This document shows, piece by piece, positions 21,195 through 33,960 of a DNA stretch of 64,000 nucleotides. The position numbers and the translations under genes were made by a program. The notes beneath the pieces were generated by a model. It saw only the letters and a program-made list of their open reading frames with translations. It did not search any database and had not been told where the DNA came from. The first letter of the stretch is position 1. Each line of letters begins with the position of its first letter. The DNA comes from Bactrocera neohumeralis (taxonomy: Eukaryota; Arthropoda; Insecta; Diptera; Tephritidae). Location of the stretch: positions 15,000,089 through 15,064,088 of the forward strand of contig NC_065922.1 of assembly GCF_024586455.1 (NCBI RefSeq), written 5' to 3'.

Positions 21195-22400
21195 AAGGGT
21201 GATCCATTTGAAGGTTCACTAGAGAGATAGATAAACATTGAGGCTTTGCGCTGCGACGTACGGTCTATTGTGCCCTTCCCTATATCACATATAGTCTCCA
21301 AGGTCCAAAATCCTGAACAATTACAGGAGCCTGCTGGGCTCGACTGAGGCCATGTGATTTCTGTCCACGTAGATGGAACCTAGGGTTTTTAGCCTGCTTC
21401 TGCAAATTACTGGACAATCTATAATTAGGTGTTCTCGAGTTTCCTGTTACATGTCGCAAAACCGGCAGTTTGCGCAAGAGACTATGCCCATATATTTGAC
21501 AAGTGTTTCTCGAGGATGCAGTGCCCTGTGTAAGGCGCGACAAGGAGGCGGAATTGTCTCCCAGAAGCAGCTTGGAATGACGCATTTCTGCAGCCTGCTG
21601 CCAGTGCTGTACTCTCCCCACTCGCTCCTCCGTGCAGAGCAGCTGCTTAAGAGTGTGGGACACCACTGCGTTGCATGGTGCCGCAGAGCGGGCTAGTTCG
21701 CCGGCTGGCTCATTGCTGGTAACCCTTTCATGCCCGGCATCCAGATTAGGTGTACTCGATTGCACACTGATAGGCGGTTCAGCGTTCCTATATACTCCTT
21801 TACTAAAAGCGATCTAACCTAATACACTGAGATCGCTTTTAGTGCCGCTTGACTGTCGCTAAGTATGGCGATACTCTGGAGATTAATTTGTACGCACTGA
21901 CTTAAAGCAAATACTTCTGCTTGAAAGATGTTCGCAAAACGTCCCATTGGTATGTATAGTTTGGTATGCGGTCCCGCAATGCCTGCTCCAATGCCTTACG
22001 GTCCGGATAGTTCTGCCTCCCAGCACTATATCGAGCGTAAAGTCATTACACTTTGCCCTGCTGCCGAAAGTAATTCTAAAATTCTTTGTAAAGTTAATCA
22101 TCTTTGAAATTCCGTCCCTTGGAAGAAGGGCCAGTGCAGTGTCTTTCCCTAAGGCCTTTATTTGTTGAGACGACATTATCTTCCATTTGTCGAAACCCTC
22201 TGTTGCCATTATCAGCTAAAATATCGGGTGCTTTGTGTAATAGGGCGGGACTATATCATAAGTATAGTTGTCCGCGTTTTCTTTTAGTCTTTGATATGAT
22301 AAAAATCCGAGTCCGCTTTGATTACGTAGACCAGACTGACGTGGAAACTATACTGCTTTACAGTTTGATATTCCCAATCATCAGAGCAACCAGTCGTCTG
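21195..22400 (-). mobile_element. I/R1-type LINE, RNase H and C-terminal part
   Basis: Minus-strand frames between 21830 and 22210 read IFQAEVFALSQCVQ, SDSQAALKAI and IWMPGMKG, the RNase H core with Glu, Asp and the W-P-G-H-G block. Frames at 21300-21480 read CRFCDM, EHLIIDCPVI and RLKTLG, the C-terminal Cys/His domain. Several frameshifts and stops occur. A TAACCTAA tract is embedded at 21815. The element is truncated at its 5' side, with no reverse transcriptase motif. A family B terminus (aaagggtgatccatttga) sits just outside, at about 21195. Confidence 0.78.
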
Positions 22401-23029
22401 GTATCAAACAGTTTCTAATCTGCCACTTAGAAATATCCGATTTTAATGTAAGGAAGAGCGTACTTTGCATTCTTATGTGTTAGATACGCGAATAAGTGCA
22501 TCCCAAAAGGCATATCTCTTATCTGAACCATCATATATATCATCATATATTCACCAACTAATTAATATCAACATCATGGCGACCGAAATGCAGCAACATT
22601 CGAAACAATTTCAGGAATAACGGCTCCCACCTACTTTCTGCGAACTTTTTCTTCTGCTTTAGAAAAATCCAATACAAAATTTTCCTCATTCAGGTACTCG
22701 TATCTGGCATCTTAATCACCTGCTGAGACTCTAAAAACTTTCAAAAAAGTCGTTGGCAAAGTTTGCTTATTTCAAATTATCCAATGAGATGACGGTCAAG
22801 TTAAAAACTAGAGAAGCAAGGCGGGGTTAAATACGGCGCACCAGTTTTATTACGGATTTGTATTTGCTTGAAGAAATTTTTGGAAAAATGGTGTTCAAGA
22901 AATATTTTATTTTAAACATATTAAAAAAATATTTACAGCGATATAATGGGTGCCTTTTTATCTCAGCGTTGTAACAAATTAGGCAGTCAGAAGTGGTCTT
23001 GATACAAGATCCCGGTGTCACCGCAAATG
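22401..23029. other. Unrecognised spacer
   Basis: No gene or repeat was identified. The minus frame 22827-23021 shows no domain. Confidence 0.4.
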
Positions 23030-24160
23030 GGAGACGTCCGCCTGCAACTGGCGGCTGTAGTGAAATATCTAGAGCTCATCCTGGATAGGAAAGCTTTTAT
23101 AGAAGCGGAATATCGAGGAGACAGTAAAAAGGGCATCGATTACCTCTGCTGCTGTAGAGAAGCCATTAGCAAAAGATGAGGTCTCTCACCTAAGTGGTCT
23201 TCTGACACCATAGTCAAGCCCATTATGTTCTATGGAGTCTTTATGTGGTGGAGGGCTCTAGAAAAGACCACACTTACAAAGAAACTCGAGAACGTTCAAC
23301 GGGCGGCGCCCATCAGTATGTATGATGCACTAAGATCCACTTCAACTATGGCACTTAACGCCATCTTGCACACAGTGCTCGTAGATATCATCGGAAGGTG
23401 CATGGCTGCGCAAGTTGCTATCAGACTCAGAGGATCTTGGCCCTTAAATGAACACATGTGTGAACACTCGGAAACCCTCACACACTTTGACTTCGTACCG
23501 GATCACTTGGATCTTGGCGTCGCCAAACCGAACTCTGGCGGCTCCTTCTCTGCCCATATACTGGCGAAGGAGTTGCGGGTTGGAAGGAGCCGTTGGAGGA
23601 GAGGGGCAGTGATCTCCTTTACGAATGGGTCAAAGCTTGGGGTAAAGGTTTGTGGAGGGATTTACTGTCAGGAGTTTTGTTATCAACTCCAGCTTCAGAT
23701 TTCTTAACTATTACAGTGTTTTCTAAGCCGAGATTGCAACCATTAAGGTAGCAGTAGATTTACTGCGCTGGAGTGCAGCCTCCTTCAGAGAAGTAACCAC
23801 TCACTCAGATAGCAGAGCGGTGATCCTAGCCTTGAACTCATTAACAGTGCGTTCAGGGTTGGTCAAGGAGTGTCTAACCTCCCTATCAATAGCATTGACT
23901 GTCTTTGTGTTTAGAGTGGTATGGGTGCCGGACACCAGCGGAATCGCAGAAAATTGTAAAGCTGATGAGCTTACAAGGTAAAGTACCCTAGAACCGCTAT
24001 CGGTAGAATGGTAGCGGGTCGGTGCTTCCGTATCCTCATTTGTCCTACTACAACCAGATAGCTGGGCAGAAGGTTGGCCAGCGCTGGGCCACCATCGGTA
24101 CATGCGCTTTCGTAGAATCCTCTTGGCTCAAGATTAATCGCAAGAGATCCAGTGATCTTT
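23030..24160 (+). mobile_element. I/R1-type LINE, reverse transcriptase end plus RNase H
   Basis: The plus frame 23225-23707 (160 codons) carries PIMFYGVFMWWRALEK, LENVQRAAPISM, ALNAILHTVLVDI, FVPDHLDL and an RNase H start (SFTNGSKLGVKVCGG; family form TDGSK). The next frame reads SDSRAVILALNSL, then WVPDTSGIAENCKADELTR up to about 23980. First Asp of RNase H is replaced by Asn. A frameshift separates the two halves. It has no endonuclease and no catalytic reverse transcriptase motif. Confidence 0.85.
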
Positions 24161-25970
24161 TTGCCCTCAGTAAGGCCACTTTTCCCTTTTTCAAGGCTTG
24201 ATATAATTTATTACGAAATTGGCAAAACCGTTAGGTCATCGTTTTACTACTTCAAACAACCGTTAGCAGCACAAATCCATTATACCCGCGAGCCGGAAAC
24301 TTCGCTTGGCTCAAAAAGTCCATTCGCGACACAAATAAACAGAAAGAAGGGATTGTTGGTTTTCCATCAACTATTCGAAACTTGCCGAGAGAGTTCGTAC
24401 GGTGAAGGGTAAACTTCAGGCAAAAGAAAACAGTTTTTCTTCCATTTAATCTATAGCGCTATGGAGTAGTGTGCGCAGAGCAAATATTTTTTCGTAATTT
24501 TCCACAGTTTGCTTGCCAAGCTGGGGCCACTCGCAGCACTCGCTCGCGTTCGCGCTTGGGTCAGGCGGTTTTTTCGCTCGATTATTTATTTTGTACCGTT
24601 TTGCAGTATTTGTTGCTGAACTTTTAGTGGCGCGCCGTCTGTTGCTATTGTGGCATTTCAATATGCATGCAACAAAGCGTGCAACAACAACAAAAAACTT
24701 TAAGTGAAAGCGTAAAAAGTTCTTTTTCATATTTTTTGTTGTTTTTCCGTTTTCAACTTTGCTCTAATTTCGTTACAGCGCTGATACCCCCCACCGCCAC
24801 GCCGCTGTCTGCATTTGCTTAGTCGGTCATTTTGTGGTGGCCAGTCTGGCTTACTTAAGGACGAAAGGATTGGCGCATATCGAAAGAACGGACACAAACG
24901 CACACACATACAAAGAAGGGAGGGGAAGAGATCACTCGACGCGCCAAGGAAAGCTATTGAATGTGCGCGATTCATGCGAGCGGAAAGCGTGTAATGTGAA
25001 ACTCCATTTCACAGATTGTGATATGTGTATATATGTGTGTGTGCTTGTGTGCGTGTCTGCCCTCATTGTGGTCAATATGTAGGACGCGCTTGCGAAGTAA
25101 CGAAACTCCCATGCGATTTCGAGAATGAAATTGCTCTTGATTAAATGTATACCACTCACACACACACATACGTATATGCTCTTTGCGTAGGTGTGCGCTG
25201 CGAAAATATCTCGCTTGAAGTGTAATAAAAATGAACTATGCATTTGCGTGTTTATAAATCATAAAAAACGACACTGTATGCGGGTGTGAGTGTGTGTGTG
25301 TGCGTCACGCTCCACGCTGGTGCCACTGGACCACAAGTCAAGGCGGGCTCCGCTTTTTTGGGGTCACGCACCTGTGGTCGCAATGCATGTGAAAAACTTT
25401 GAAAATTCCAGCAACAACAACAACAACCAATGTGGTTTAGCGCATGTGGTCAGCGTGAGTGTGTTTGTGTATATTTAAATTAAGTGAAAGGAAATAGTGA
25501 AGTACAAATGAAACAAATAAACATAACGAAATGAAAACATTAGCAAATAAATAATAAAGAAAAACAGCAAAAGTGAAATAAGCTCCTAATAATAATAGAG
25601 CTGGGTCAGCTAATAAAATTTGACTCGTTAGAAATCCCTGCTGGGAATATTAGTAATACTTTAATCAAACAATGTTGGTTGCTTAATGCGCTGCATCGCC
25701 TAAAAGTATGCAATCCAATATTGTTGTGTGAAAACAGCGAGGTACAGTTAGTTGGTGTTAGCAAAGTAGCAAATATAAATTTGTTTGTACTAAATGAACG
25801 TCCGAACCCCCACGGCTCTCATCGTGTAATGCCATTGTCGGTAAGTGTTGCCTAATTAACAATCTCATTCATTAGATATTGACATAGCACAGGCTCCCAG
25901 AGCACTCGACTGAAGTGCAAAGTTTTGAAGAGATGAATATGCAGACATATGTACATATACTACTGTGCCC
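24161..25970. other. Unique non-coding stretch with CA/GT and CAA tracts
   Basis: No transposon or recognisable exon. It contains several (GT)n/(CA)n tracts (about 25024-25050, 25155-25168, 25289-25303) and a CAACAACAACAAC run near 25412. The base mix is more balanced than in the transposon-free stretches before it, as often seen near fly gene starts, but I find no supported gene. Confidence 0.4.
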
Positions 25971-25976
25971 AAAAAA

Positions 25977-26890
25977 TAAGGTGACATTGTATTTATTTTG
26001 AAAATTCTTTATTTATTCTTCCAAATCAATTTCATACCCTTCAAAGTAATCCCGATGCAATTCACTTATACCAACGGATTTTCCAATCTTCGAAACACTG
26101 GTTGTAGTCACTTTCCGGGATGGCTTTCAGTTCCGTCTTTTATAAAAACGATCGGCGCGATTTTTTTGGTCTCGGCTCTCTTTTGGCACGATATTCGCTC
26201 GATTGATCGGTTGTTTCGGGGTCGTAAGCAAGCGTAAGATCCAAGTCTCATCGCCAGTTATAATGCGTTTCATGACACCCTGGTAGTCGGAAAGCATCAT
26301 TTCATACACTTCAACGCGATGCCTTTTTTCCAAAAAATTCAATGTTTTCGGTACCAGTCGAGATTTGACGCGCTTGAGGCCCAAAACATCCTTCAAAATG
26401 GTATTGGCTGAGCCTTTCTATATGCCAACTTCATCAGCAAGGTCTCTAATTGTTAATCGACGGTTTTCAACACCAAATCTTTGATTTGTTGAACGTGAGC
26501 TTCGTCGGTTGAAGTTGATGGTCGCCCTGGACGCTCTTCGTCTTCGACACGTTCACGGCCGGCTTGGAACTCACTATACCACTTGTAAACATTTTTTTTT
26601 AGACATAGCCTCATCACCAAAGGCTTTCTGCACCATCGTCAACGTATCCGCAGCAGAAAATTGATTCCGTAAACAAAATTTAATGCAAATTCTTTGCTCA
26701 ACAAATTTCGACATCGCAAAAAACGAAAAACTCACTTTTAGCAGCTCACAAAACGACACGTATCTCAAACACTAATGCATATTTTGACATGAAATTTGAC
26801 ATAAATGTGACTGACAGTACTACCAACCTAAAAAAAAAATAATTCTCCAAATCCTTCGACGCGCGTAGTTTAAATTCAAATATCACCTTA
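25977..26890 (-). mobile_element. Mariner element, both ends present, internal deletion
   Basis: TA dinucleotides at 25977-25978 and 26889-26890 flank imperfect inverted ends AGGTGACATTGTATTTA and AGGTGATATTTGAATTTA (reverse complement of the right end). The element is 910 bases, against about 1.3 kb usual for mariner. On the minus strand the product starts at 26714 (MSKFVEQRICIKFCLRNQFS, the first DNA-binding helix region). A frameshift in the T-run near 26590 follows. The frame then resumes at 26396 with KDVLGLKRVKSRLVPKTLNF and IITGDETW, the first catalytic Asp. After it the frame is lost; the second and third catalytic Asp are deleted, and C-terminal sequence (DW, R-W, SG, YFEG pattern) is joined directly. 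Confidence 0.88.
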
Positions 26891-27009
26891 TACTTGCCTC
26901 AAATTTTCACTACTTATATATATTATAATCATATTAATAAATATTGCATTGGCGTAGTTGAGATTGTTGGAAGAGAATTTTGTTGGTAAATAATTTTCTG
27001 TCCTAACTT
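26891..27009. other. Short spacer between mariner and LINE
   Basis: Nothing identifiable. Confidence 0.4.
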
Positions 27010-28610
27010 ACTTGGTCTTCTTCTTCCTTATTGGCGTAGACACTGCTTACGCTGTCATAACTGAGTTTATAACAGCGCGTCAGTCGTTCTTTCTTTTCGC
27101 TGTTTAGCGGTAATTGGAGATTCCAAGTGCAACCAGATCCTTCTTCACCTACTCTTTCCATCAGGGTGGAGATCCTCCTCTTCCTCTGCTTCCCCGGGTG
27201 GGTATCGCGTCAAATACTCTCAAAGCTGGAGCGTTTTCATCCATTCGGACGACTCGTAATTCACTGAATTATGCCCATGTCAATGTATATCTCGTAAATC
27301 TTATCGTTTTATCGAATACGGTATGCGCCATTGCTAATGCGCAAAGAACCATAAATCTTCCGCAGAACCTTTCTCTCGAAAAATCGTAACGTCGACTTAT
27401 CAGTTGTTGTTATCATCTATGCCTCTGCACTATATAACAGGACGGGGATGGTGAGTAACATGTAGAGTTTGGTCTTTGTTCGTCGAGAGAGGACTTTACT
27501 TCTCAATTGCCTACTCAGTCTGAAGTAGCACCTGTTGGCAAGAGCAATCATGCGTTGGATTTCAAGGTTGACATTGTTGTTGGTGTTAATGTTGGTTCCA
27601 AGATAGATGAAATTATCTACGACTTCGAAGTTATGACTGTCAACAGTGACGTGGGTGCCTAGTCGCGAGTGCGACAACTGTTTGTTTGATGACAGGGGAT
27701 ATTTCGTCTTGCTCTCGTTCACTACCAGACCCATTTGCCTCGTTTCCTTATCCAGTCAAGGGAAAGCAGAACTAATGGTGCAGGTGTTGAGGCCAATTAT
27801 GTCAATATCATGAGGGTACGCTAGAAGCTCTTATAGAATATTGTACTTGCACGATTAAGCACTGCAGCTCGAATTATTCTCTGAAACCTTGTTTGATAGC
27901 GAATGACTCGAAGAGTTCCTTCCCGATCAACGTCAGTTTATACAGCCGTTTTAGTTTCGCGGATACACCAAATTCAGATAGCGGCATAAAGGCAGCTCCT
28001 TTTCTGTCAAAAGAAGCTTTGAAGTCGACAAAGAAGTGATGTGTGTCGATCCTTTTTTTACGGGTCTTTTCCAAGATTAGGCACATGGTGAATATTTGGC
28101 CAGATGTTGATATTCCAAGTCTAAAGTATTTGAATATCTCGGCCGCTAAGCCATCGGCACCCGCCGCTTTGTTGTTCTTCAGACGGGTAATTGCTATTCG
28201 AACTCGATTGGAAAATCCGGTTTACCATTTAGAGGTGTTATGTTTCTACTGCCATTCAGCAGGTTGGAGAACCGTTCCCTACAAACTTCCAGTATGTCCT
28301 ATGCATCAGTTACTAGATCACCTCTGGGGGTTCTACAAGAGTATGTTCCGGTCTTGAAACCTTCTATTAGTGAGGTACCTTTTCGTAGAATTTTCAAGCA
28401 ATACCCCTTTTGGCCAGCTTATCAAACCCTTCATTCTCACGCATTTCGGCATCTCACTATTTTGTCTGCAAATGCGTCTCGCTTCCCTCTTCAACTATCG
28501 GTATCTATCCCATCCCACACGTGTTGTGCCCCACGAAGTCGATCAGCCGCAACCCATTGCGAATGTTTCTCCATGATGAATAAACCAAACTGTAGAAGCT
28601 AAATGGTTGA
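27010..28610 (-). mobile_element. RTE-type LINE copy 2
   Basis: One of the two longest copies. From the 3' side (left), frames give MGLVVNESKTKYPLSSNKQ, VDNFIYLGTNINTNNNV and RSKVLSRRTKTKLYMLLT (27417-27734), then FVDFKASFDRKGAAFMPLSE (27874-28086). Further upstream are palm remains to 28600. The catalytic YADD is altered to YPHD (about 27807-27818 on the minus strand: tac cct cat gat), so this copy cannot reverse transcribe. Frameshifts are frequent. The 3' end is the shared cttcttcttccttattggcg motif. Confidence 0.87.
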
Positions 28611-30325
28611 CCCGAAATGCTTATCGGGTATACGAGTACTTATAGATGTGGATATATGAAATGGACTTGCACTATAGCGCATACCCCTTTGAAGGAAGAC
28701 CTTAATTTACTTATGATACATAAGTTTCAAAATAATAACTATTAACTGGAACTTACCTCAGCTTGCTACCCAGATTGATATCTTAATTTAATGACAAAAT
28801 TTAGTATGGACATTAAAAGATTAAAATGGGTATATTTCCCTGACTTTTACAAAATTTTTTCTAGGAATATTTTTTCATCTTAGCTCTCAATATGTGCAAA
28901 AAAAGCAATTTCATACCCATAATTATTTTCCTCCTTAAACAGCCATTCAGTCGCCCTCTCACCCTCTTTCCCTACATATTAAACAATAGCCACTCTGCAT
29001 CAACCTCAAAAGTTTGCCAATCGTTATAAATTATTTTCCACTGTTTCTGACAAATTCCTTGTACTTATTGCTGTAAACACACACATACACGCAGAGGTAG
29101 ACAGATCTCAATATTCCGTTATGAATTATCGCAGCGAGTCCCTGAAGTGTGTTAGCTACATCAATGAGCGGTTGCGAAGAATGCGCTGTGGGTGGTTAAT
29201 TGTCGCAACCAAATCGATTGTTGTGATGGCTTACGGTAATACGCGCACACCGTGGTCGGGGATACAACTTATATGACAGTTGTAAATTGTAAGTGACCTC
29301 CTTCTCTTGTGACAGAAATAATTTCTCAACTTGTTGTTGCTATTATGACTGGTGTGGATTTCGAAGCAGCAAATCGAACTGCAACAATATAAGTAGTTGT
29401 GATATTGCTTTATATATGCACAACATAACGGTAAAAAAACACAAAAAACAGAAATAAACTAAAATAAGATATAGTAAACTGTATACTCGAGTATATATAC
29501 TCCAAGAAAATGACGCAAAACTGTAAAGTTAACTGTGTGTGAACTCGTCCTTACTCCTACATATATGATCTTGTAGATTTGTGTGTCAGAAATTGAAAAT
29601 TTATATTATTGTTGTGTTGTTGCTGTTATATTTATTTGTTATGTGACATTTTTTATTGCCATCTGTTTGTGTCGTTCGTTCGCTCGCGTTGTGTGTGTGT
29701 GTGTGTGCTTGAGGTGAATCAGCAAAACGTTGCGAGCAGTCGAAAATTTATGATTTGAAAAGATGCTGCCATTACCTTCCAAGGACAGTTTAGTAAATTT
29801 TGTCTACGGTTCTTCGTAGCATACACTTTCATATGTGTACATATGTATTTGTGTATAATAGCTGAAAACATTTAAGGATATTGCGAAAATTTCATAATGC
29901 TCATGCTAACTTCAATACATCAAATTTTTCTTCTAAGATAGCTCATGTTCTCTCATAATTTAATTTATGTTTAAAAAAATGTATCTATCACTTATATTGA
30001 AGTTTTCTTAGAAAAATCTTTTAATAGCAATTTATGCCTTGAATATACTGTTGGTCTGAGTCCCTTTACGGAAAAGCTGCAATTATTTCTTCGCTCCCAA
30101 ATGTAGGCAACACTTTTTTTCAGGTCCCACATAACTATAGGTGGTTATAATTCATTTGGTTTGTAGTGGTAAGAAAGTGAACTTAAATCAAGCTTGGAAT
30201 ATTAGTGAACATCACTTGGTATATTAACGATTTTACCGAATCAATGAAAGGCCTGACGTTTAAGTACAAAAATATCTTCAGTTCTCATTTGAACCCTTAA
30301 AACATTCCGTTTGCAATGAGAGCAT
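28611..30325. other. Unique non-coding stretch
   Basis: No gene was recognised. A (GT)n tract lies at about 29692-29708. A single tgtaggcaacactttttt near 30102 faintly recalls the 119-base repeat family. Confidence 0.4.
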
Positions 30326-30329
30326 ATAA

Positions 30330-30880
30330 TTTCCGAGAAGTGTCGACTGTAAGAAAAGGCAGCCTAGAACCGCTATAGATAGAATGGTATCTGAGCTGTG
30401 CTCTGTATCCTCTTGTGGTTTACTACTGTATAGTTGGTCTGCGTGGAAGCCTGGCCATCGCAGGTCCACCATATACAGGTATGCGCTGTCGTAAAAGCCG
30501 TTTAGACCAAGATCGATCGTAAGAGGGTAGCCTCTCCCTAGCTTTGGGGCTTTTAATAGACCATTGCCTTATTGGCGTCCACAAAGTGAGGCTGGGAATC
30601 CTACCAGACGCCATCTGCAGAAGCTGTATGGAAGAAGATGAGGTGGAAACAACTCAACACTTCCTACTTGTATGTCCTGCGTTTGGGAGGTCAAGACTTA
30701 TACACTTCAGACCTCCAAATTTGTATTGGCTACTAAGCGTTTTGCTAATTTATAAGTTCGAACAAAGGAGTTCTTATTTTTTTGGTCTTACAAAGGACTA
30801 CATATAGTAGTCCACGTATGATCTTTGATCAGCCATCCCTAACCTTATCTCTTCGGATCTCTATGGACTCATTGAAGAAG
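30330..30880 (+). mobile_element. I/R1-type LINE, C-terminal Cys/His domain
   Basis: The frame 30544-30807 reads LIDHCLIGVHKVRLGI, CRSCMEEDEVETTQHFLLVC and PAFGRSRLI. This is the CCHC-like C-terminal domain (family form GHC-IG-HA-RLG, C-SC-E-E-E-E-H-L--CP). Upstream, cctagaaccgctatagatag at 30364 matches 23988 in the LINE at 23030, so the two are of one family. No upstream domains remain. Confidence 0.83.
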
Positions 30881-32370
30881 CAATTATAGGTCCATTCGAT
30901 TTTATGTTTTATAAAAATTTTAATACATTGAATATTAAATCGGTTATGAGCCTTCCAATAGAACAGTTTCATATGAAATTCTTATAGAATGGCAAAACCT
31001 CTTGCTGTTTAGTAGTTATACTCTGAGGATATGTTAGGAATTAATTAGTGCCGCGGTCCAGGTTCGGTAGGTATTAGTTTAATCTGCTTAAGTATCCAGA
31101 ACGCAAAAAGCAAAGATTTCTCTCTTGATTTGATTTCCTGGACATTATTTAGGCAGCGAGTTTGTGAAGAAAATGATTGATTTCGAAGACCTAATTGTAG
31201 AACATCAATTTCGAAATATGTTGTATAAAGTATTGGTTTCAAATCATCCGTTTTTCTTCTTTCTCGCTTTGATGTTTCAGGGATACTTCAAGCGAAAAGT
31301 TTAAATTCGGTAGTCGGCAGATGCAATTTCTTAGAAAATTACTTAGAAATTACGTGATATTGATTAGCTTGGACAAGTAGTATTACAGATGGTTTGAGTC
31401 ATACATGGAGTGTTATTAGAGTCAAGACGATTGACCCAACAAGGGGTTCTAACCATAAAATGTATGTACGATGGTTTGATTTAAAATTGATAATAATAAA
31501 GTATAATAGAAAAATAATTATTTGGAATCTTGTTTTCATAGAAAGGAAAATAATTTTTCGGTATCTTGTTTTCAAAGAAAGTTTCAAAAATTAAGTGAAC
31601 ATGATTTTGAGCATAAAAATATAATGTAAAATATTGCTAAGAACTTTCTATACACGTTACTAAAATTTGATTCGGATTTTTGACCATCATTGGTCCTTCA
31701 AATAATTTCTTTATCATTTTCATTAAACACCGGCAAAGATTCGATTTAATAAAACAGCACGGCATTAATCATCAGAATAAAATTGTATCAAATTAAAAAT
31801 TTTGCAGTTCACAAATTTATGAAGAAAATATTTGTACTGAAATTAATCAGAAATGTTTTCCATTTGCGTAAAAAAACTGCTAAGAGCCATTTCAAGATGA
31901 CATTGCCTACTATTAGGCGCATGTAAAAACATCGGATTATATTTTAGCGAAGTTTCACACCTATATATGTTGACGAATCACATACATTAAACGGTAAAAG
32001 CCAAATGCGCTACCGCCCTCCATCGAGTTTAACCTCAATCTCTCTAATAAAGGACAGTTTATGAACGACTTTAGCTCTTTATGTAGTACGAAAATATTTT
32101 TTCAGGTTCTTGCTTTCAAAAAAAAAAGTTTCAAAAGTCAAGGGAACATGATCTTTGGAGCGTAAAAATTTTAATATAAGCTAAGAATTTTTTATAAACG
32201 CTTCTAAGTTGTGATTGTGATTTTTGAGCAGAAACTTCTACTTCAAAGTGCTTTAAAAAATGTTCGTCTTGACTTCGGTTTTTGATAAAATATTTTATCG
32301 TTTGAAATCGTTTTACTTCATCCCTGCATATAAGCGTTTCGTAACGTTATTCTGTGAATTAGACTTTAAT
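30881..32370. other. AT-rich stretch with one dispersed 119-base-type unit
   Basis: The unit at about 31900-31970 (attgcctactattaggcgca, then agcgaagtttcacacct) is related to the tandem repeat at 10380-10690. Blocks at 31540-31600 and 32090-32150 resemble each other (cttgttttcaaagaaagttt against cttgctttcaaaaaaaaaag). No gene was recognised. Confidence 0.45.
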
Positions 32371-33960
32371 TAATTTGTCCATTTCGGGGTTCCTTAATTC
32401 TTTAAAGAAAAAAACACAGACAATTCAAATTTAATGAAGAATGTGTATTATCATTTAAAAGAACATTCTTCGCACTTTTTTTGAATATTATCTTTTTCAA
32501 AAGTTGGCTGCTGCTACGTCTCAGATAGTCCATCCGTTGAGTTCAATTTTCGATGACTTGTTCGAGCATTTCGGCTGGTAAATGCCGAATGACACTCGTG
32601 ATGTTTTGATGAATCGCAGCATGATTGTCCTCATAGACTTAAGACTTTATATAGCTTCACAGGAAAAAGTCTAACGGTGTGATATCTCACAATTTTGGTG
32701 GTCAATCGACCGGCTCAAAACATGAAATTATCTGCTCACCGAAGTGTTCTCTCAATAAATCCATTGATTGATGCGATGTGTGGAAAGTGGTGTCGTCTTG
32801 TTGAAACCAAATGTCGCCGAGATCACAAGCTTCAATTTCAGACATCAAATAGTCAGTTATCATGGCGCAATAACGGTCGCCATAGATGGTTACGTTCTCA
32901 TCGGCGTCATAGTGGAAGAAATAAATACCGATGATTCCACCGGTCCACAAACCACTCCAAAACCGTTGTTTTTCTGAATGGCAGCTTTTGAATATCTTCA
33001 GGTTGTTCTTCCTTCCAAATGCGGCAAATTTTGTTTACATACCCGTTGAACCAGAAATGGGCCCTCATTTCTGAACAAAATTTAGCTCGAAAATGTCGGA
33101 TCTTCTTGAACTTTTCGAGAAATTATAGAACGAAGCAATGTTGTATGGGAAGGTCAAGCGGCTTCAGTTCTTGCACAAGCTGTATTTTGTACGCTTTCAA
33201 TTCAAGATGAAGACATAAAATGCGCCAATTCGTTCCTTACGTCAGTCCTAGTTGCTGCGAACGGCACTGAATCGACTTGCCGTGGTCTTCGCGAACACTC
33301 TCAACTCCGGCTGCTATATTTTCTTCACTGCTGCTGGACGTGGTCTATTCTTTCGAATATTATTCAATAAAGAATGCTGGGTCTTAAGATGGAGGATGTT
33401 GTTGCGAATAGTAAATTCAGTAGGCCGATTATGTTGACCATAAGTTAAGCGTAGCGCGAGAAACTAATGTACTTATATATGTATATGTATATTATACGGA
33501 GAAGGCATCAGATGGAACTTAAAATAGCGTTATATTGGAAGAAGGCGTGGTTGTGAACCGATTTCACCCATATTTCGTACATGTCATCAGGGTGTTAAGA
33601 AAATATTATATACCGAATTTCATTTTCGGTTTCCGCCATTTTGTGGGCGTGGCAGTGGGCTGATTTTATCCATCTTCGAACTTAACCTTCTTATGGTGCC
33701 AAGAAATACGTGTACCAAGTTTCATCATGATATCTCAATTTTTACTCAAGTTACAGCTTGCACGGACGGACGGACACGGTCAGAAACATCCGGATTTAAA
33801 CTCTACTCGTCATCTTGATCACTTTGATATATATAACCCTATATCTGACTCTTTTAGTTTTAGGTTTTACAAACAACCGTTATGTGAACAAAACTATGAT
33901 ACTCTCCTTAGCAACTTTGTTGCGAGAGTGTAAAAAGTACCTCTACTTGGATCATCCGTT
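32371..33960 (-). mobile_element. Family B transposon, most complete copy, with nested repeat
   Basis: Left end tgtccatttcggggttcc (32373), right end gtacctctacttggatca (33938-33956). Minus-strand residues cover most of a DDE transposase: an N-terminal part with NIAAGVESVREDHGKSI and QQLGLT (about 33240-33420), then ELKPLDLP, HFWFNGYVNK, then FFHYDADENVTIYGDRY, IWFQQDDTTFHTSHQSMDLL (second catalytic Asp, in 32702-32950) and DITPLDFFL (third catalytic Asp). Stops and frameshifts throughout make it dead. Between the N-terminal coding part and the right end lies a family A repeat (33458-33937), so that repeat sits inside this element. Confidence 0.85.
33458..33937 (-). repeat. Family A dispersed repeat nested in the family B transposon
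   Basis: It carries gggcgtggcagtgggc, a cacggacggacggacac stretch, atatataaccctatatctga and cttttagttttaggttttac, and ends ttgcgagagtgtaaaaag. The last 110 bases are almost identical to 44962-45075. The left side matches the reverse complement of window bases 4-60. It is orientated opposite to the copy at the window start, and its far end (present at 44485-44530) is truncated here. Confidence 0.82.
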
